From an uncultured Rhodospirillaceae bacterium (GTDB taxonomy: Bacteria; Pseudomonadota; Alphaproteobacteria; CAAGCB01; CAG-977), in assembly GCA_900550445.1 (NCBI GenBank), contig URSF01000049.1, positions 1 to 7,394 on the forward strand: a DNA stretch of 7,394 nucleotides, read 5' to 3'. Every line of letters begins with the position of its first letter. The first letter of the stretch is position 1. The position numbers and the translations under genes are program-made. This document shows positions 1-6,200 of the stretch, piece by piece. The notes below the pieces were generated by a model. It saw nothing but the letters and a program-made list of their open reading frames with translations, was not told the origin of the DNA and did no database searches.

Positions 1-11
1 GGGGGGGGGGG
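1..11. repeat. Homopolymeric G11 tract at the left edge
   Basis: The window opens with eleven consecutive G residues followed directly by TATATTTTT. It lies in non-coding DNA downstream of the terminator of the RlmI-like gene. Its true length is unknown because the sequence starts inside it. Dark-cycle poly-G from two-colour sequencing would appear as poly-C on the plus strand at a left contig end, because reads extending outward there are on the minus strand. A simple read-tail artefact therefore does not explain it well, and a real homopolymer that stopped the assembly is plausible. Confidence 0.6.
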
Positions 12-17
12 TATATT

Positions 18-33
18 TTTCACAAAAGTGAAA
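18..33. repeat. Small inverted repeat, 6-bp arms with AAAA loop
   Basis: TTTCAC, AAAA, GTGAAA form a perfect 6-bp hairpin or operator-like dyad seven bases inside the G11 tract. No clear U-tract follows it on either strand, so it is not a convincing terminator. It may be a protein-binding site for a gene beyond the left edge, or simply chance in A/T-rich DNA. Confidence 0.25.
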
Positions 34-130
34 CATTTGAAAGAAAGCAGAAATAAAGGAAAAAAGCTTTCTGAAGAAGATGGGGGCAAAAAAAGAACGC
101 AATGCAGTTTAGCACGTAAAAAGAGAAAAC

Positions 131-159
131 AAAAAAAAAGGAGGAAAGCTCCTCCTTTT
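131..159 (-). terminator. Rho-independent terminator of the RlmI-like gene
   Basis: A 10-bp stem (arms 136-145 and 150-159, core GGAGG/CCTCC) encloses a 4-nt loop. Read on the minus strand it begins about 18 nt after the TAG stop of the methyltransferase gene. Its 3' arm runs into nine consecutive U residues (plus-strand A run 131-139). This is a textbook intrinsic terminator for leftward transcription. On the plus strand the stem is followed by a shorter, interrupted T run (161-165), so weak bidirectional activity is possible. Confidence 0.85.
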
Positions 160-177
160 ATTTTTGCGGATTGAAAA

Positions 178-1371
178 CTAATCAATCTGGCAAACCAGCA
201 TTTTCAGATAAGCGGTTTCCGGTAACAGCGGGTGTACCGGGTGATCCGGTCCCGCGCCGGCCTGTAAAATAACGCGGCCGGTTTTTCCGGCTTCGGTTAA
301 ACCGCGTATGCATTCCGCGAAAAATTCGTCCGGCCTGACGTGATGTGAACACGACCCGAGCGCCAGAATACCGTCTTTTTCCACCAGTCCGGCAGCCAGA
401 CGTGCCACTTTTCGATATCCGCGCAGCCCGGCGGCGATATCTTTTTTGACTTTGGCAAAGGCCGGCGGGTCGCACACGACGATGCCGAATTTTTCTTTAT
501 CTTTATTCATGCTTTCCAATACGTCGAAAGCATTGTCTTTGATCCATGAGCATTTATTGCCTAATTCATTTTTTTCAGCAGCTTTCCGCGCCAGAGCCAA
601 AGCGGATTCGGAACGGTCGACGCCGATGATTTCTTTGGCGTGTCCGATGCCCATGTGCAGGGCGAAGCCGCCCGCGTAAGTATAAAAGTCGATACAGCGC
701 TTGTTCGGCGCCAACCGGCCGACAAAGGAACGGTTTTCACGCTGGTCGTAAAACCAGCCGGTTTTTTGTCCTTCTTTTAAATCGGCAAAAAAGTAAATGC
801 CGTTTTCGCGCACGGATACGACGTCGGGCAGGGTTCCTTTGGCAACTTCGTATAACGGATCCAGCCCTTCCAAAGCGCGGGCGGAACTTTCGGCGCGCAG
901 AACAATGCAGGACGGGTGAAGGACTGCGTCCAGCGCGTCGACAATTTCCTGTTTCAGCGCGTCTGTTCCCGCCGTGTTCAGCTGGCAGGCGACGATGTCG
1001 TCAAACCGGTCGATGATCAGACCGGGCAGGCCGTCGCCTTCGGAATGAACCAGGCGGTAAAACGGCGAATTGACCAAAGCGTTTCTTAAATCAACGCAGC
1101 GGCGGAGTTTTTTGGCAAAAAAGGCGGCGTTGATTTCCGTTTGCGGGTCGGACGCCATTTTGCGAAAAGAAATCAGGGAATGCGGGTTAAACGAACCGAC
1201 TCCGATAAACGTGCCGTTTGCGTCGTACAAGCGGGCCAGTGTGCCGGCGGGAATGTTTTTGGTTTCGGCTGTCATGTCGATTTCGTTGGAAAAAACCCAG
1301 GGACTGCCTGCTTTTACGCGTTTGGCACAGCCTTGTTTTAATTTTACGGCGGGATAATTTGTATTTTTCAT
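178..1371 (-). CDS. rlmI: RlmI-like 23S rRNA (cytosine-5) methyltransferase, COG1092 family
   Basis: Predicted SAM-dependent rRNA methyltransferase. The E. coli homologue RlmI makes m5C1962 in 23S rRNA. From the ATG the product is 397 residues, against 396 for E. coli RlmI. An N-terminal PUA-type RNA-binding domain (about 6-75, with SPWVFSNEI) is followed by the family central part (EGDGLPGLIIDRFDD, 111-125; KTGWFYDQRENR, 203-214). The Rossmann methyltransferase domain then has the SAM-binding motif DFYTYAGGFAL (228-238), the acidic ribose-binding strand GVDRS (250-254), DPPAF (301-305) and GSCSHHV (339-345), whose Cys341 matches the motif VI cysteine. The frame also opens at an in-frame TTG (1386), which would add five residues. 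AGAGG touches that TTG but lies 15 nt from the ATG, so neither spacing is ideal. I prefer the ATG for its codon and length. The gene is transcribed alone, divergent from the next gene. The family is sure; the exact target base is inferred. Confidence 0.87.
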   Translation of the reverse strand: MKNTNYPAVKLKQGCAKRVKAGSPWVFSNEIDMTAETKNIPAGTLARLYDANGTFIGVGSFNPHSLISFRKMASDPQTEINAAFFAKKLRRCVDLRNALVNSPFYRLVHSEGDGLPGLIIDRFDDIVACQLNTAGTDALKQEIVDALDAVLHPSCIVLRAESSARALEGLDPLYEVAKGTLPDVVSVRENGIYFFADLKEGQKTGWFYDQRENRSFVGRLAPNKRCIDFYTYAGGFALHMGIGHAKEIIGVDRSESALALARKAAEKNELGNKCSWIKDNAFDVLESMNKDKEKFGIVVCDPPAFAKVKKDIAAGLRGYRKVARLAAGLVEKDGILALGSCSHHVRPDEFFAECIRGLTEAGKTGRVILQAGAGPDHPVHPLLPETAYLKMLVCQID

Positions 1372-1386
1372 GGCGTTTATGTTCAA

Positions 1387-1391
1387 CCTCT
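1387..1391 (-). promoter_or_regulatory. Shine-Dalgarno candidate bearing on the rlmI start
   Basis: On the minus strand AGAGG sits immediately before an in-frame TTG (1386) and 15 nt before the ATG at 1371. It is too close for the TTG and rather far for the ATG. The true start remains ambiguous by five codons, with the ATG favoured. Confidence 0.4.
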
Positions 1392-1401
1392 TTTAAACTG
1401 C

Positions 1402-1416
1402 ATAAAACGGTTTTAT
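1402..1416. promoter_or_regulatory. 15-bp palindrome in the divergent rlmI / CRP-like-TPR gap
   Basis: ATAAAAC, a central G, and GTTTTAT form a perfect dyad with 7-bp arms in the 61-bp gap between two divergently transcribed genes. The arms stop at mismatched flanks (C on both sides). With only one base between arms it suits a DNA-bound dimer better than an RNA hairpin. No good -35/-10 pair could be placed around it, so its role as an operator is inference from position and symmetry. Confidence 0.35.
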
Positions 1417-1432
1417 CACGACAGAGGCGCAA

Positions 1433-3457
1433 ATGCCAAAAAAAGAAAAAACTTTTTCCGCAGGCGATATCCTGTTTAAACAAGGCGATCCTTGTTCTTC
1501 GGTTTTTACGATTATCAGCGGTAAAGCGGAGCTGTTCTATGAAATCAACGGCAAAGCGCGCATTCTGGGGCGAAAGGGCGAAGACGACCTGTTGGGCGCC
1601 AACAGCGTTTTAGAGGGCAGTTACGATACTTCGGCGCGCGCGGTAACCGATCTGACCGTTTCGGTGCAAAGCGCCGACGAATATATCGAAGGGCTGCAGC
1701 GGTCGGGGGAATTGTCGCCCGCCGCTAAACCGCAAACCAAAGTATCTGATTCCTTTGACGACGACGATGATGATTTCAGTTTCAGCTTTGGCGGCGACGA
1801 CGAAGAAGAAGAAAAGCCTGCCGTAAAAAAAACGGCCCGTCCGTCCGCGCGGCGCGCCGGCCGGTCAACGGCACTGACGCGCAAGGGAACGGCCGCGGAC
1901 GATGATGACGAAGAAGAAAAAAACGTCAATGATTCTTCGTCGGCTCTGGTGCGCGTGGAAAAACCGCGGCCGGCGCCGGTTGTTCAAAAACCGGTCGTTT
2001 TGCCTGCGGAAATCAAACGTTTTCCGATCAAAGAATGGCTGCGCGAAGGCAGTGACGAAACAATCGCTTTCGGCCCCGTCGTTTTAATGGCTTCCGTTGC
2101 CGGCGACGACAACGGCGCCGTGCGCGACGAGTTATATCGTACTTTGCGTCAGGTGCCGAATCTGCAGGTGAAAGTCGTCGATAAGGCGGTTACCGACGCT
2201 AATGCGCAGCGTGGGGCGATGCAGATGCGCGCCTGGCTGGAACAGCACAATGCTGACGTCGGGCTGTATGCTGCTTTGGATAACGCGGGACGCGTGCTGG
2301 AATTTCATACGGTCCGTCCCGTTTTAAATTATGAAACGCAGCCTTTTACCGCCGGATCGCGTTTTTTCCTGCCCGTGCAGATGACTGATGAACAAAAAAC
2401 GTTATTAAAGATTTTTACGATCTGCGCGATGACCCCGACCCGGTTGGAACATGAACAGCTGTTGCGTTTGTTTCTGCCGTCTTTGCTTAACGAAGTGACG
2501 GCTTATGCGTCAAAACCGATGGTCGGGTTGGCAAACGAGGAACAGGCCGTCAATCTGACGGCGTTTGCCAATGTGCTGTCGTGGGTCAGCCTGATTACCC
2601 CCGGGGAAAACAGGCAGACTCAGGCGGCGGCGATTTATGAACAGGCATTGAAGCTGCTGCCCCCGTATGCGCCGGAATATGTTTTCGTTAACCGGCAGGT
2701 CGGGCTGCTGCATCAAATGGAAGGCGAACGCCGGGACAGTGTGGAAGCTTATAAAGTAGCGGAAGAAACCTTTAAAAAAGGGTTGGAGGCCGTATCGGAA
2801 AAATATCAGCCCGAAGCTTACGGCGATTTAAATCTGCGGATCGGCAACGTGCGTCAGAAAATTGCGATGCAGACGGGGGCGGGCGAAGATTTCGCCGCGG
2901 CGATGACGGCTTACCGCGACGCCTTAAAAACGTTGAAGCCGGGACTGCATACCGAACGCTGGGCGGATACGGTCAACGGGCTGGCGCGCACGATGCAGCT
3001 GTTTTCTTCGTACAGTACGAAAACGACTTTATTGAAAAAAGCGGTCGAACTGTATGAAAAAGAATTAAGCGTTTTAAACAGGGACGCTCAGCCTTTACTG
3101 TGGGGCAGGGCGTGCAATAATCTGGCGTCGGCTTTGTTTTTGCTGGCCGACAGAGAGGGCGGAAATCCGGCTTTGCTCCGCCGCGCCGTGGAAGTGTTTT
3201 CCGATGCGCTGCAGGTGTACGACAAAGCCGGCGCGCATCAAATGGCGACGGTTGCCGACAATAATTTGAAACGCGCGGAAAAAGTCCTGGCGCGCACGGA
3301 AAAGGAACTGGAAAAGAACAAAAACTGGCTGGACGATATTCTGAACGATGCGACGCCCGATTCGCAGAAAACGGATCAGGAAAATCCGCCCGCCGGCGAC
3401 GAACCGCTGGTTTTTGAACGAATTGCCGTGTTTGAAGAATTAGACGACGACGAATAA
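1433..3457 (+). CDS. CRP-like (cNMP-binding fold) / TPR multidomain cytoplasmic protein
   Basis: A 674-residue protein without signal peptide or membrane segment; function unknown. Residues 5-90 resemble a cyclic-nucleotide-binding beta-barrel (FSAGDILFKQGDPCSSVFTI near 8-27, then GEDDLLGANSVLEGSYDTSARA, 49-70). The Glu and Arg that bind the cNMP phosphate appear to be lost (LLGAN instead of FGE; DTSARA instead of PRTA), so nucleotide binding is doubtful. Residues 101-200 are a disordered linker: acidic (109-127), basic (132-151), acidic (155-162), then Pro-rich. Residues 205-330 alternate strand and helix (AFGPVVLMASV, LQVKVVD, ADVGLYAALD), recalling a TolB-type alpha/beta domain; this is weak. 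About 395-625 is a TPR solenoid, including the long-repeat signature NNLASALFLLADREGG (562-577). The tail is acidic. AGAGG lies 5 nt before the ATG. Its 3' end overlaps the convergent prepilin peptidase gene by 18 bp. A scaffold or sensor role is a guess. Confidence 0.85.
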   Translation: MPKKEKTFSAGDILFKQGDPCSSVFTIISGKAELFYEINGKARILGRKGEDDLLGANSVLEGSYDTSARAVTDLTVSVQSADEYIEGLQRSGELSPAAKPQTKVSDSFDDDDDDFSFSFGGDDEEEEKPAVKKTARPSARRAGRSTALTRKGTAADDDDEEEKNVNDSSSALVRVEKPRPAPVVQKPVVLPAEIKRFPIKEWLREGSDETIAFGPVVLMASVAGDDNGAVRDELYRTLRQVPNLQVKVVDKAVTDANAQRGAMQMRAWLEQHNADVGLYAALDNAGRVLEFHTVRPVLNYETQPFTAGSRFFLPVQMTDEQKTLLKIFTICAMTPTRLEHEQLLRLFLPSLLNEVTAYASKPMVGLANEEQAVNLTAFANVLSWVSLITPGENRQTQAAAIYEQALKLLPPYAPEYVFVNRQVGLLHQMEGERRDSVEAYKVAEETFKKGLEAVSEKYQPEAYGDLNLRIGNVRQKIAMQTGAGEDFAAAMTAYRDALKTLKPGLHTERWADTVNGLARTMQLFSSYSTKTTLLKKAVELYEKELSVLNRDAQPLLWGRACNNLASALFLLADREGGNPALLRRAVEVFSDALQVYDKAGAHQMATVADNNLKRAEKVLARTEKELEKNKNWLDDILNDATPDSQKTDQENPPAGDEPLVFERIAVFEELDDDE

Positions 3458-4165
3458 AAAACGCAGACAGTCAAACTGCTGTAAAATCAAAACGGTTAAA
3501 ACGCCTAAAAACAGCGACGTGCCGTAGGGGCCTTCTTTTTGTCTGCGAATCAGCGCGATCAGGGCAAAAAAGATTACGGACGACAGGATAACGGCGATCA
3601 GGCCGGGAAAACCCAGCCAGGCGCCCAGCGCGGTCAGCATTTTGAAATCTCCGCCGCCCAGAGATCTGGGAAAAAACGGCGTCATGACGGCGGCCGTGAC
3701 GGTCGGCAGCAAAAAACCGGCCAAAGCTCCGGACGCGGAATCAAGCGGGGTTACGATTCCCAGATCCAGCGTTGCAAAATAAAATCCGCAAATCAGCAGG
3801 GGAATCGTCAATACGTCGGGCAGGACATGCAGTTTTTCGTCAATACAGGCCATTAAGGAACAAAGCCATAATAAAACGACAAGCGTCAGAGGATAATTTG
3901 AAAAAATCAGCAAAAACAATCCCAAAATCCCGACGATTCCCCAAAACAGGCCGGCGGCGAATAATTTTTTCCATAACTGCCTGCGCCGTTTTATCCGTTC
4001 GGGCGACTGCGATTTGGCCAGTCGGGGAATATGAAACGACCGCACCAGAGCCGTTCCCGCGTCGGCAGGCAGAAACTTGCCGAACCGGCGGGCAAAGAAA
4101 GGAACGGGGAAAAACAAAATAAACGCGACGGCGCTTGCGGTACATAAAACTTCTGCCGTTGTCAT
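3440..4165 (-). CDS. Prepilin peptidase, type 4 (A24 family), lacking the methylase domain
   Basis: Predicted inner-membrane aspartyl protease that removes the leader from type IV pilin, Tad pilin or type II secretion pseudopilin precursors. At 241 residues it is shorter than PilD (about 290). About seven hydrophobic segments are visible (roughly 5-24, 69-90, 92-108, 116-135, 144-163, 182-205, 213-230). Both catalytic aspartates are present: Asp109 in CIDEKLHVLPDVLT and Asp173 in the GxGD motif LGGGDFKM. The PYGTSLFLG stretch near 213-221 matches the usual PFGP region. The cytoplasmic loop (about 25-68) is basic and has no CxxC pairs, so the N-methyltransferase part of PilD-type enzymes appears absent, as in short CpaA/TadV-like forms. 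AAGAGGA is placed 5 nt before the ATG. No pilin or secretion gene is adjacent, so its substrate cannot be inferred from context. It converges on and overlaps the TPR gene by 18 bp. Confidence 0.88.
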   Translation of the reverse strand: MTTAEVLCTASAVAFILFFPVPFFARRFGKFLPADAGTALVRSFHIPRLAKSQSPERIKRRRQLWKKLFAAGLFWGIVGILGLFLLIFSNYPLTLVVLLWLCSLMACIDEKLHVLPDVLTIPLLICGFYFATLDLGIVTPLDSASGALAGFLLPTVTAAVMTPFFPRSLGGGDFKMLTALGAWLGFPGLIAVILSSVIFFALIALIRRQKEGPYGTSLFLGVLTVLILQQFDCLRFLFVVV

Positions 4166-4215
4166 GGAAATCCTCTTGGTAAAAACATTTTTTTAAGATT
4201 AACGCAAAAATTTGT

Positions 4216-4245
4216 TTCGGAAAGCATATTTCTTCCGCCTATAAT
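4216..4245 (+). promoter_or_regulatory. Candidate sigma-70 promoter of the tyr-phe operon
   Basis: A perfect TATAAT stands at 4240-4245, 25 nt before the dehydrogenase start. The best -35 candidate is TTCGGA (4216-4221) with an 18-nt spacer, a weak match to TTGACA. Transcription would begin near 4252, leaving a leader of about 19 nt, too short for an attenuator or riboswitch. The 105-bp gap (4166-4270) is shared with the divergent prepilin peptidase gene, for which I find no convincing promoter. Confidence 0.5.
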
Positions 4246-4260
4246 AAAAAAAATTTTAAC

Positions 4261-4265
4261 AGGAG
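4261..4265 (+). promoter_or_regulatory. Shine-Dalgarno AGGAG that decides the dehydrogenase start
   Basis: AGGAG ends 5 nt before the ATG at 4271 but only 2 nt before an in-frame GTG at 4268. The spacing favours the ATG, so the product should begin MTVYFQKAAI rather than with an extra Met. Confidence 0.75.
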
Positions 4266-4270
4266 TCGTG

Positions 4271-5191
4271 ATGACTGTTTATTTTCAAAAAGCGGCGATT
4301 GTCGGCGTCGGATTGATCGGATCGTCTTTGGCCCGTGTGCTGCGCCGCCGGGGAATCGCCGAACGCATCGCGGGGGCCGCGCGGTCGGCAAAAACGCGTG
4401 AAACCGCCGTGGCGCTGGGGGTTGTGGACGAAGCCTTTGAAAACCCGTGCGAGGCGGTTAAAAACGCCGATATCGTTTTCGTCTGTACGCCCGTCGGGGC
4501 AATCGCGGAAACGATCGGCGGATTTATGGCGGATTTGAAACCGGGGGCGATCGTGACGGACGTGGGGTCCGTTAAATCGTCAATTATTCGGGAAACGCTG
4601 CCGCTTTTGCGTCCGGATATCCGCTTTGTGCCGGCTCACCCTGTCGCCGGTACGGAAAAATCGGGGCCGGAAAACGGTTTCGCCGAACTGTTTGAAGGAC
4701 GCTGGTGCATTCTGACGCCTTTAGATCAAACAAATGAAGCGGCATTGTCCGCCGTGCGCGCCGTCTGGGAGGCCGCGGGCATGAAAGTGGAGGAAATGTC
4801 CGCCGCGCGCCATGATAAAGTCATGGCTTTGATGTCGCATCTGCCTCATTTAATCGCCTATACGATTGTCGGAACGGCCGCTGATCTGGAAACGGAAACG
4901 CGCGAAGACGTGATTAAGTATGCCGCCGGCGGGTTTCGGGACTTTACCCGGATTGCCGGATCGGATCCCGTGATGTGGCGCGATATTTTCCTGAACAATA
5001 CCGAAGCAGTGTTGGAATGCTTGCAACGTTTTTCCGAAGACTTGACCGTTTTGCAAAAAGCAATTCGCCAAAAAGACGGAAAAACCTTGCAAAATTGGTT
5101 TGCGCGGACGCGCGCCATTCGCCGCGAAGTCATTGACGCGCGTCAGGATCGTCCCGAAAATGAAAAATTATTGATGCAGAATAAAGGATAA
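4271..5191 (+). CDS. tyrA: Prephenate / cyclohexadienyl dehydrogenase (TyrA/TyrC type)
   Basis: Oxidatively decarboxylates prephenate (or arogenate) in tyrosine synthesis; cytoplasmic, 306 residues from the ATG. The N-terminal Rossmann domain has GVGLIGSS (12-19), the second strand IAGAARS (33-39), FVCTPVG (70-76) and DVGSVKSS (97-104). HPVAGTEKSG (123-132) carries the catalytic His of the family. The helical C-terminal half shows HD (181-182), SHLPHLIAYT (189-198) and GGFRDFTRIAGSDPVMW (220-236) with substrate-binding arginines. There is no chorismate mutase or ACT domain, so this is a monofunctional TyrC-like form. Where NAD-dependent members usually have Asp after the second strand, this one reads AARS, which could shift preference toward NADP; this is inference. 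It is the first gene of a two-gene operon, and the dehydratase start follows its TAA by 4 nt. tyrC would be an equally good symbol. Substrate choice between prephenate and arogenate cannot be read from sequence. Confidence 0.93.
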   Translation: MTVYFQKAAIVGVGLIGSSLARVLRRRGIAERIAGAARSAKTRETAVALGVVDEAFENPCEAVKNADIVFVCTPVGAIAETIGGFMADLKPGAIVTDVGSVKSSIIRETLPLLRPDIRFVPAHPVAGTEKSGPENGFAELFEGRWCILTPLDQTNEAALSAVRAVWEAAGMKVEEMSAARHDKVMALMSHLPHLIAYTIVGTAADLETETREDVIKYAAGGFRDFTRIAGSDPVMWRDIFLNNTEAVLECLQRFSEDLTVLQKAIRQKDGKTLQNWFARTRAIRREVIDARQDRPENEKLLMQNKG

Positions 5192-5195
5192 AAGC

Positions 5196-6143
5196 ATGAC
5201 AAAAGTAACATATCAGGGGGTTATCGGCTGTTTTTCGTCCATGACGTGCGAACACTGTTTTCCCGACGCGATACACCGCAGTTGCCTGTCGTTCGGCGAC
5301 GCGATGCAATCGGTTGTCAACGGGGAAGCCGACATAGCGGTTATTCCCGTTGAAAATTCGACGGCAGGACGCGTAACAGAGGTTTACGGCATTTTGCCCG
5401 AGGCTTCTTTATCCATTATCGGGGAATATTTTCTGCCGATACATCACTGCCTGATGATGCCGACGAAGTTTGTCCGCGGTTTGCCGCCGCAGAATGTGAC
5501 GGAAGAAGAATTGCTGGAATGGAAACGTTCCGCGCCCAGCGCCGAAGAAATCAACCGCGCCGTAACGATGATTTCCGAAGTCCGTTCCCACCCGCAGGGA
5601 TTGGCGCAGTGTCAGAAGTTTTTATTGCGCAATCTGCCGAACGCTCGGCTGCGCGAAGCTTGGGATACGGCGGGCGCGGCGCGTGATCTGGCGCAGGAAA
5701 TGACGCCGAACGTCGCCGTTATCGCTCCGGCGGGCGCGGCGCGTTACGGCATGACGATTTTAAAGGAAAATATCGAAGACAATTCCGGCAATACGACGCG
5801 GTTTTTGTTTTTGCGAAAAACGCCCCTGACGGCGGACGAAATTCACGCCCACCCGATTACGACGCTGGTTTTTCGCACGCGCCATGTCGCCGGCGCGCTG
5901 GTTGAAGCGTTAAAGGTTTTTCAGGCCCATAACATCAATATGACAAAGCTTGAAACCTATATGACGGGCGTGCATCATTCCGAACCGGTTTTCTATGTTG
6001 ATCTGGCGATGAACCGGTTTGACGAAACGGGGAAAAAAACGCTGGAAGAGTTGCGCGCCGCGACGTTGAGCGTTCAGGTTCTGGGAACGTACGAAGCTTC
6101 GCCGGCCAGATCGGACAGATTTGGCTTTGCCGCTGTGGAATAG
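5196..6143 (+). CDS. pheA: Prephenate dehydratase (monofunctional, ACT domain)
   Basis: Converts prephenate to phenylpyruvate, the committed step of phenylalanine synthesis; cytoplasmic, 315 residues. The catalytic PDT domain shows GEADIAVIPVENSTAGRV (43-60), SHPQGLAQC (131-139), AWDTAGAAR (155-163) and NSGNTTRFLFL (196-206) with the Thr-Arg-Phe catalytic motif at 201-203. A C-terminal ACT regulatory domain (about 221-300) has GALVEALKVF (233-242) and NMTKLETYMTG (248-258), the position of the Phe-binding ESRP motif, so feedback inhibition by phenylalanine is likely. No chorismate mutase domain is fused. Between HCLM (84-87) and SHPQ there are about 29 more residues than in E. coli PheA, a predicted helical insertion. 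AAAGGA stands 7 nt before the ATG. It is cotranscribed with the dehydrogenase, so both enzymes competing for prephenate are made together, and a strong terminator follows. Confidence 0.94.
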   Translation: MTKVTYQGVIGCFSSMTCEHCFPDAIHRSCLSFGDAMQSVVNGEADIAVIPVENSTAGRVTEVYGILPEASLSIIGEYFLPIHHCLMMPTKFVRGLPPQNVTEEELLEWKRSAPSAEEINRAVTMISEVRSHPQGLAQCQKFLLRNLPNARLREAWDTAGAARDLAQEMTPNVAVIAPAGAARYGMTILKENIEDNSGNTTRFLFLRKTPLTADEIHAHPITTLVFRTRHVAGALVEALKVFQAHNINMTKLETYMTGVHHSEPVFYVDLAMNRFDETGKKTLEELRAATLSVQVLGTYEASPARSDRFGFAAVE

Positions 6144-6169
6144 CCGGCTTTAAGCTTTGGTTAAAAATG

Positions 6170-6197
6170 AAAAGCCCCCTGCAATCGGGGGCTTTTT
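6170..6197 (+). terminator. Rho-independent terminator of the tyr-phe operon
   Basis: A perfect 10-bp stem (AAAAGCCCCC at 6170-6179 and GGGGGCTTTT at 6187-6196) with a 7-nt loop is followed by one more T. It starts 26 nt after the dehydratase stop. The A run on the left arm gives a U-tract when read from the minus strand, so it probably also ends the converging secreted-protein operon, whose last stop is at 6216. Confidence 0.9.
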
Positions 6198-6200
6198 GTG

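Noticed and set aside
1..174. Open plus-strand frame from the left edge to a TGA at 172, about 57 codons, Lys/Arg-rich
   Set aside because: It begins in the G tract, runs straight through the terminator hairpin, and its composition simply reflects the A-rich strand. No ribosome site or recognisable domain is present.
1372..1432. Sigma-70 promoters for the divergent rlmI and TPR genes
   Set aside because: Several AT-rich hexamers exist, but no -35/-10 pair with 16-18 nt spacing and reasonable matches could be placed on either strand.
1187..1483. 98-codon minus-strand frame overlapping the rlmI start and the divergent gap
   Set aside because: It is out of frame with rlmI, covers the start and ribosome site of the plus-strand gene, and its product looks like random low-complexity sequence.
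1621..1929. 102-codon minus-strand frame opposite the acidic linker, rich in Ser
   Set aside because: Its poly-Ser runs are the antisense of the GAC/GAA repeats in the real gene. No ribosome site or independent support.
3455..3487. Possible terminator at the 3' end of the prepilin peptidase (weak GCAG/CTGC stem before a T6 run, minus strand)
   Set aside because: Only about 4 bp of stem can form, and it lies within the last codons of the gene, so it is too weak to call.
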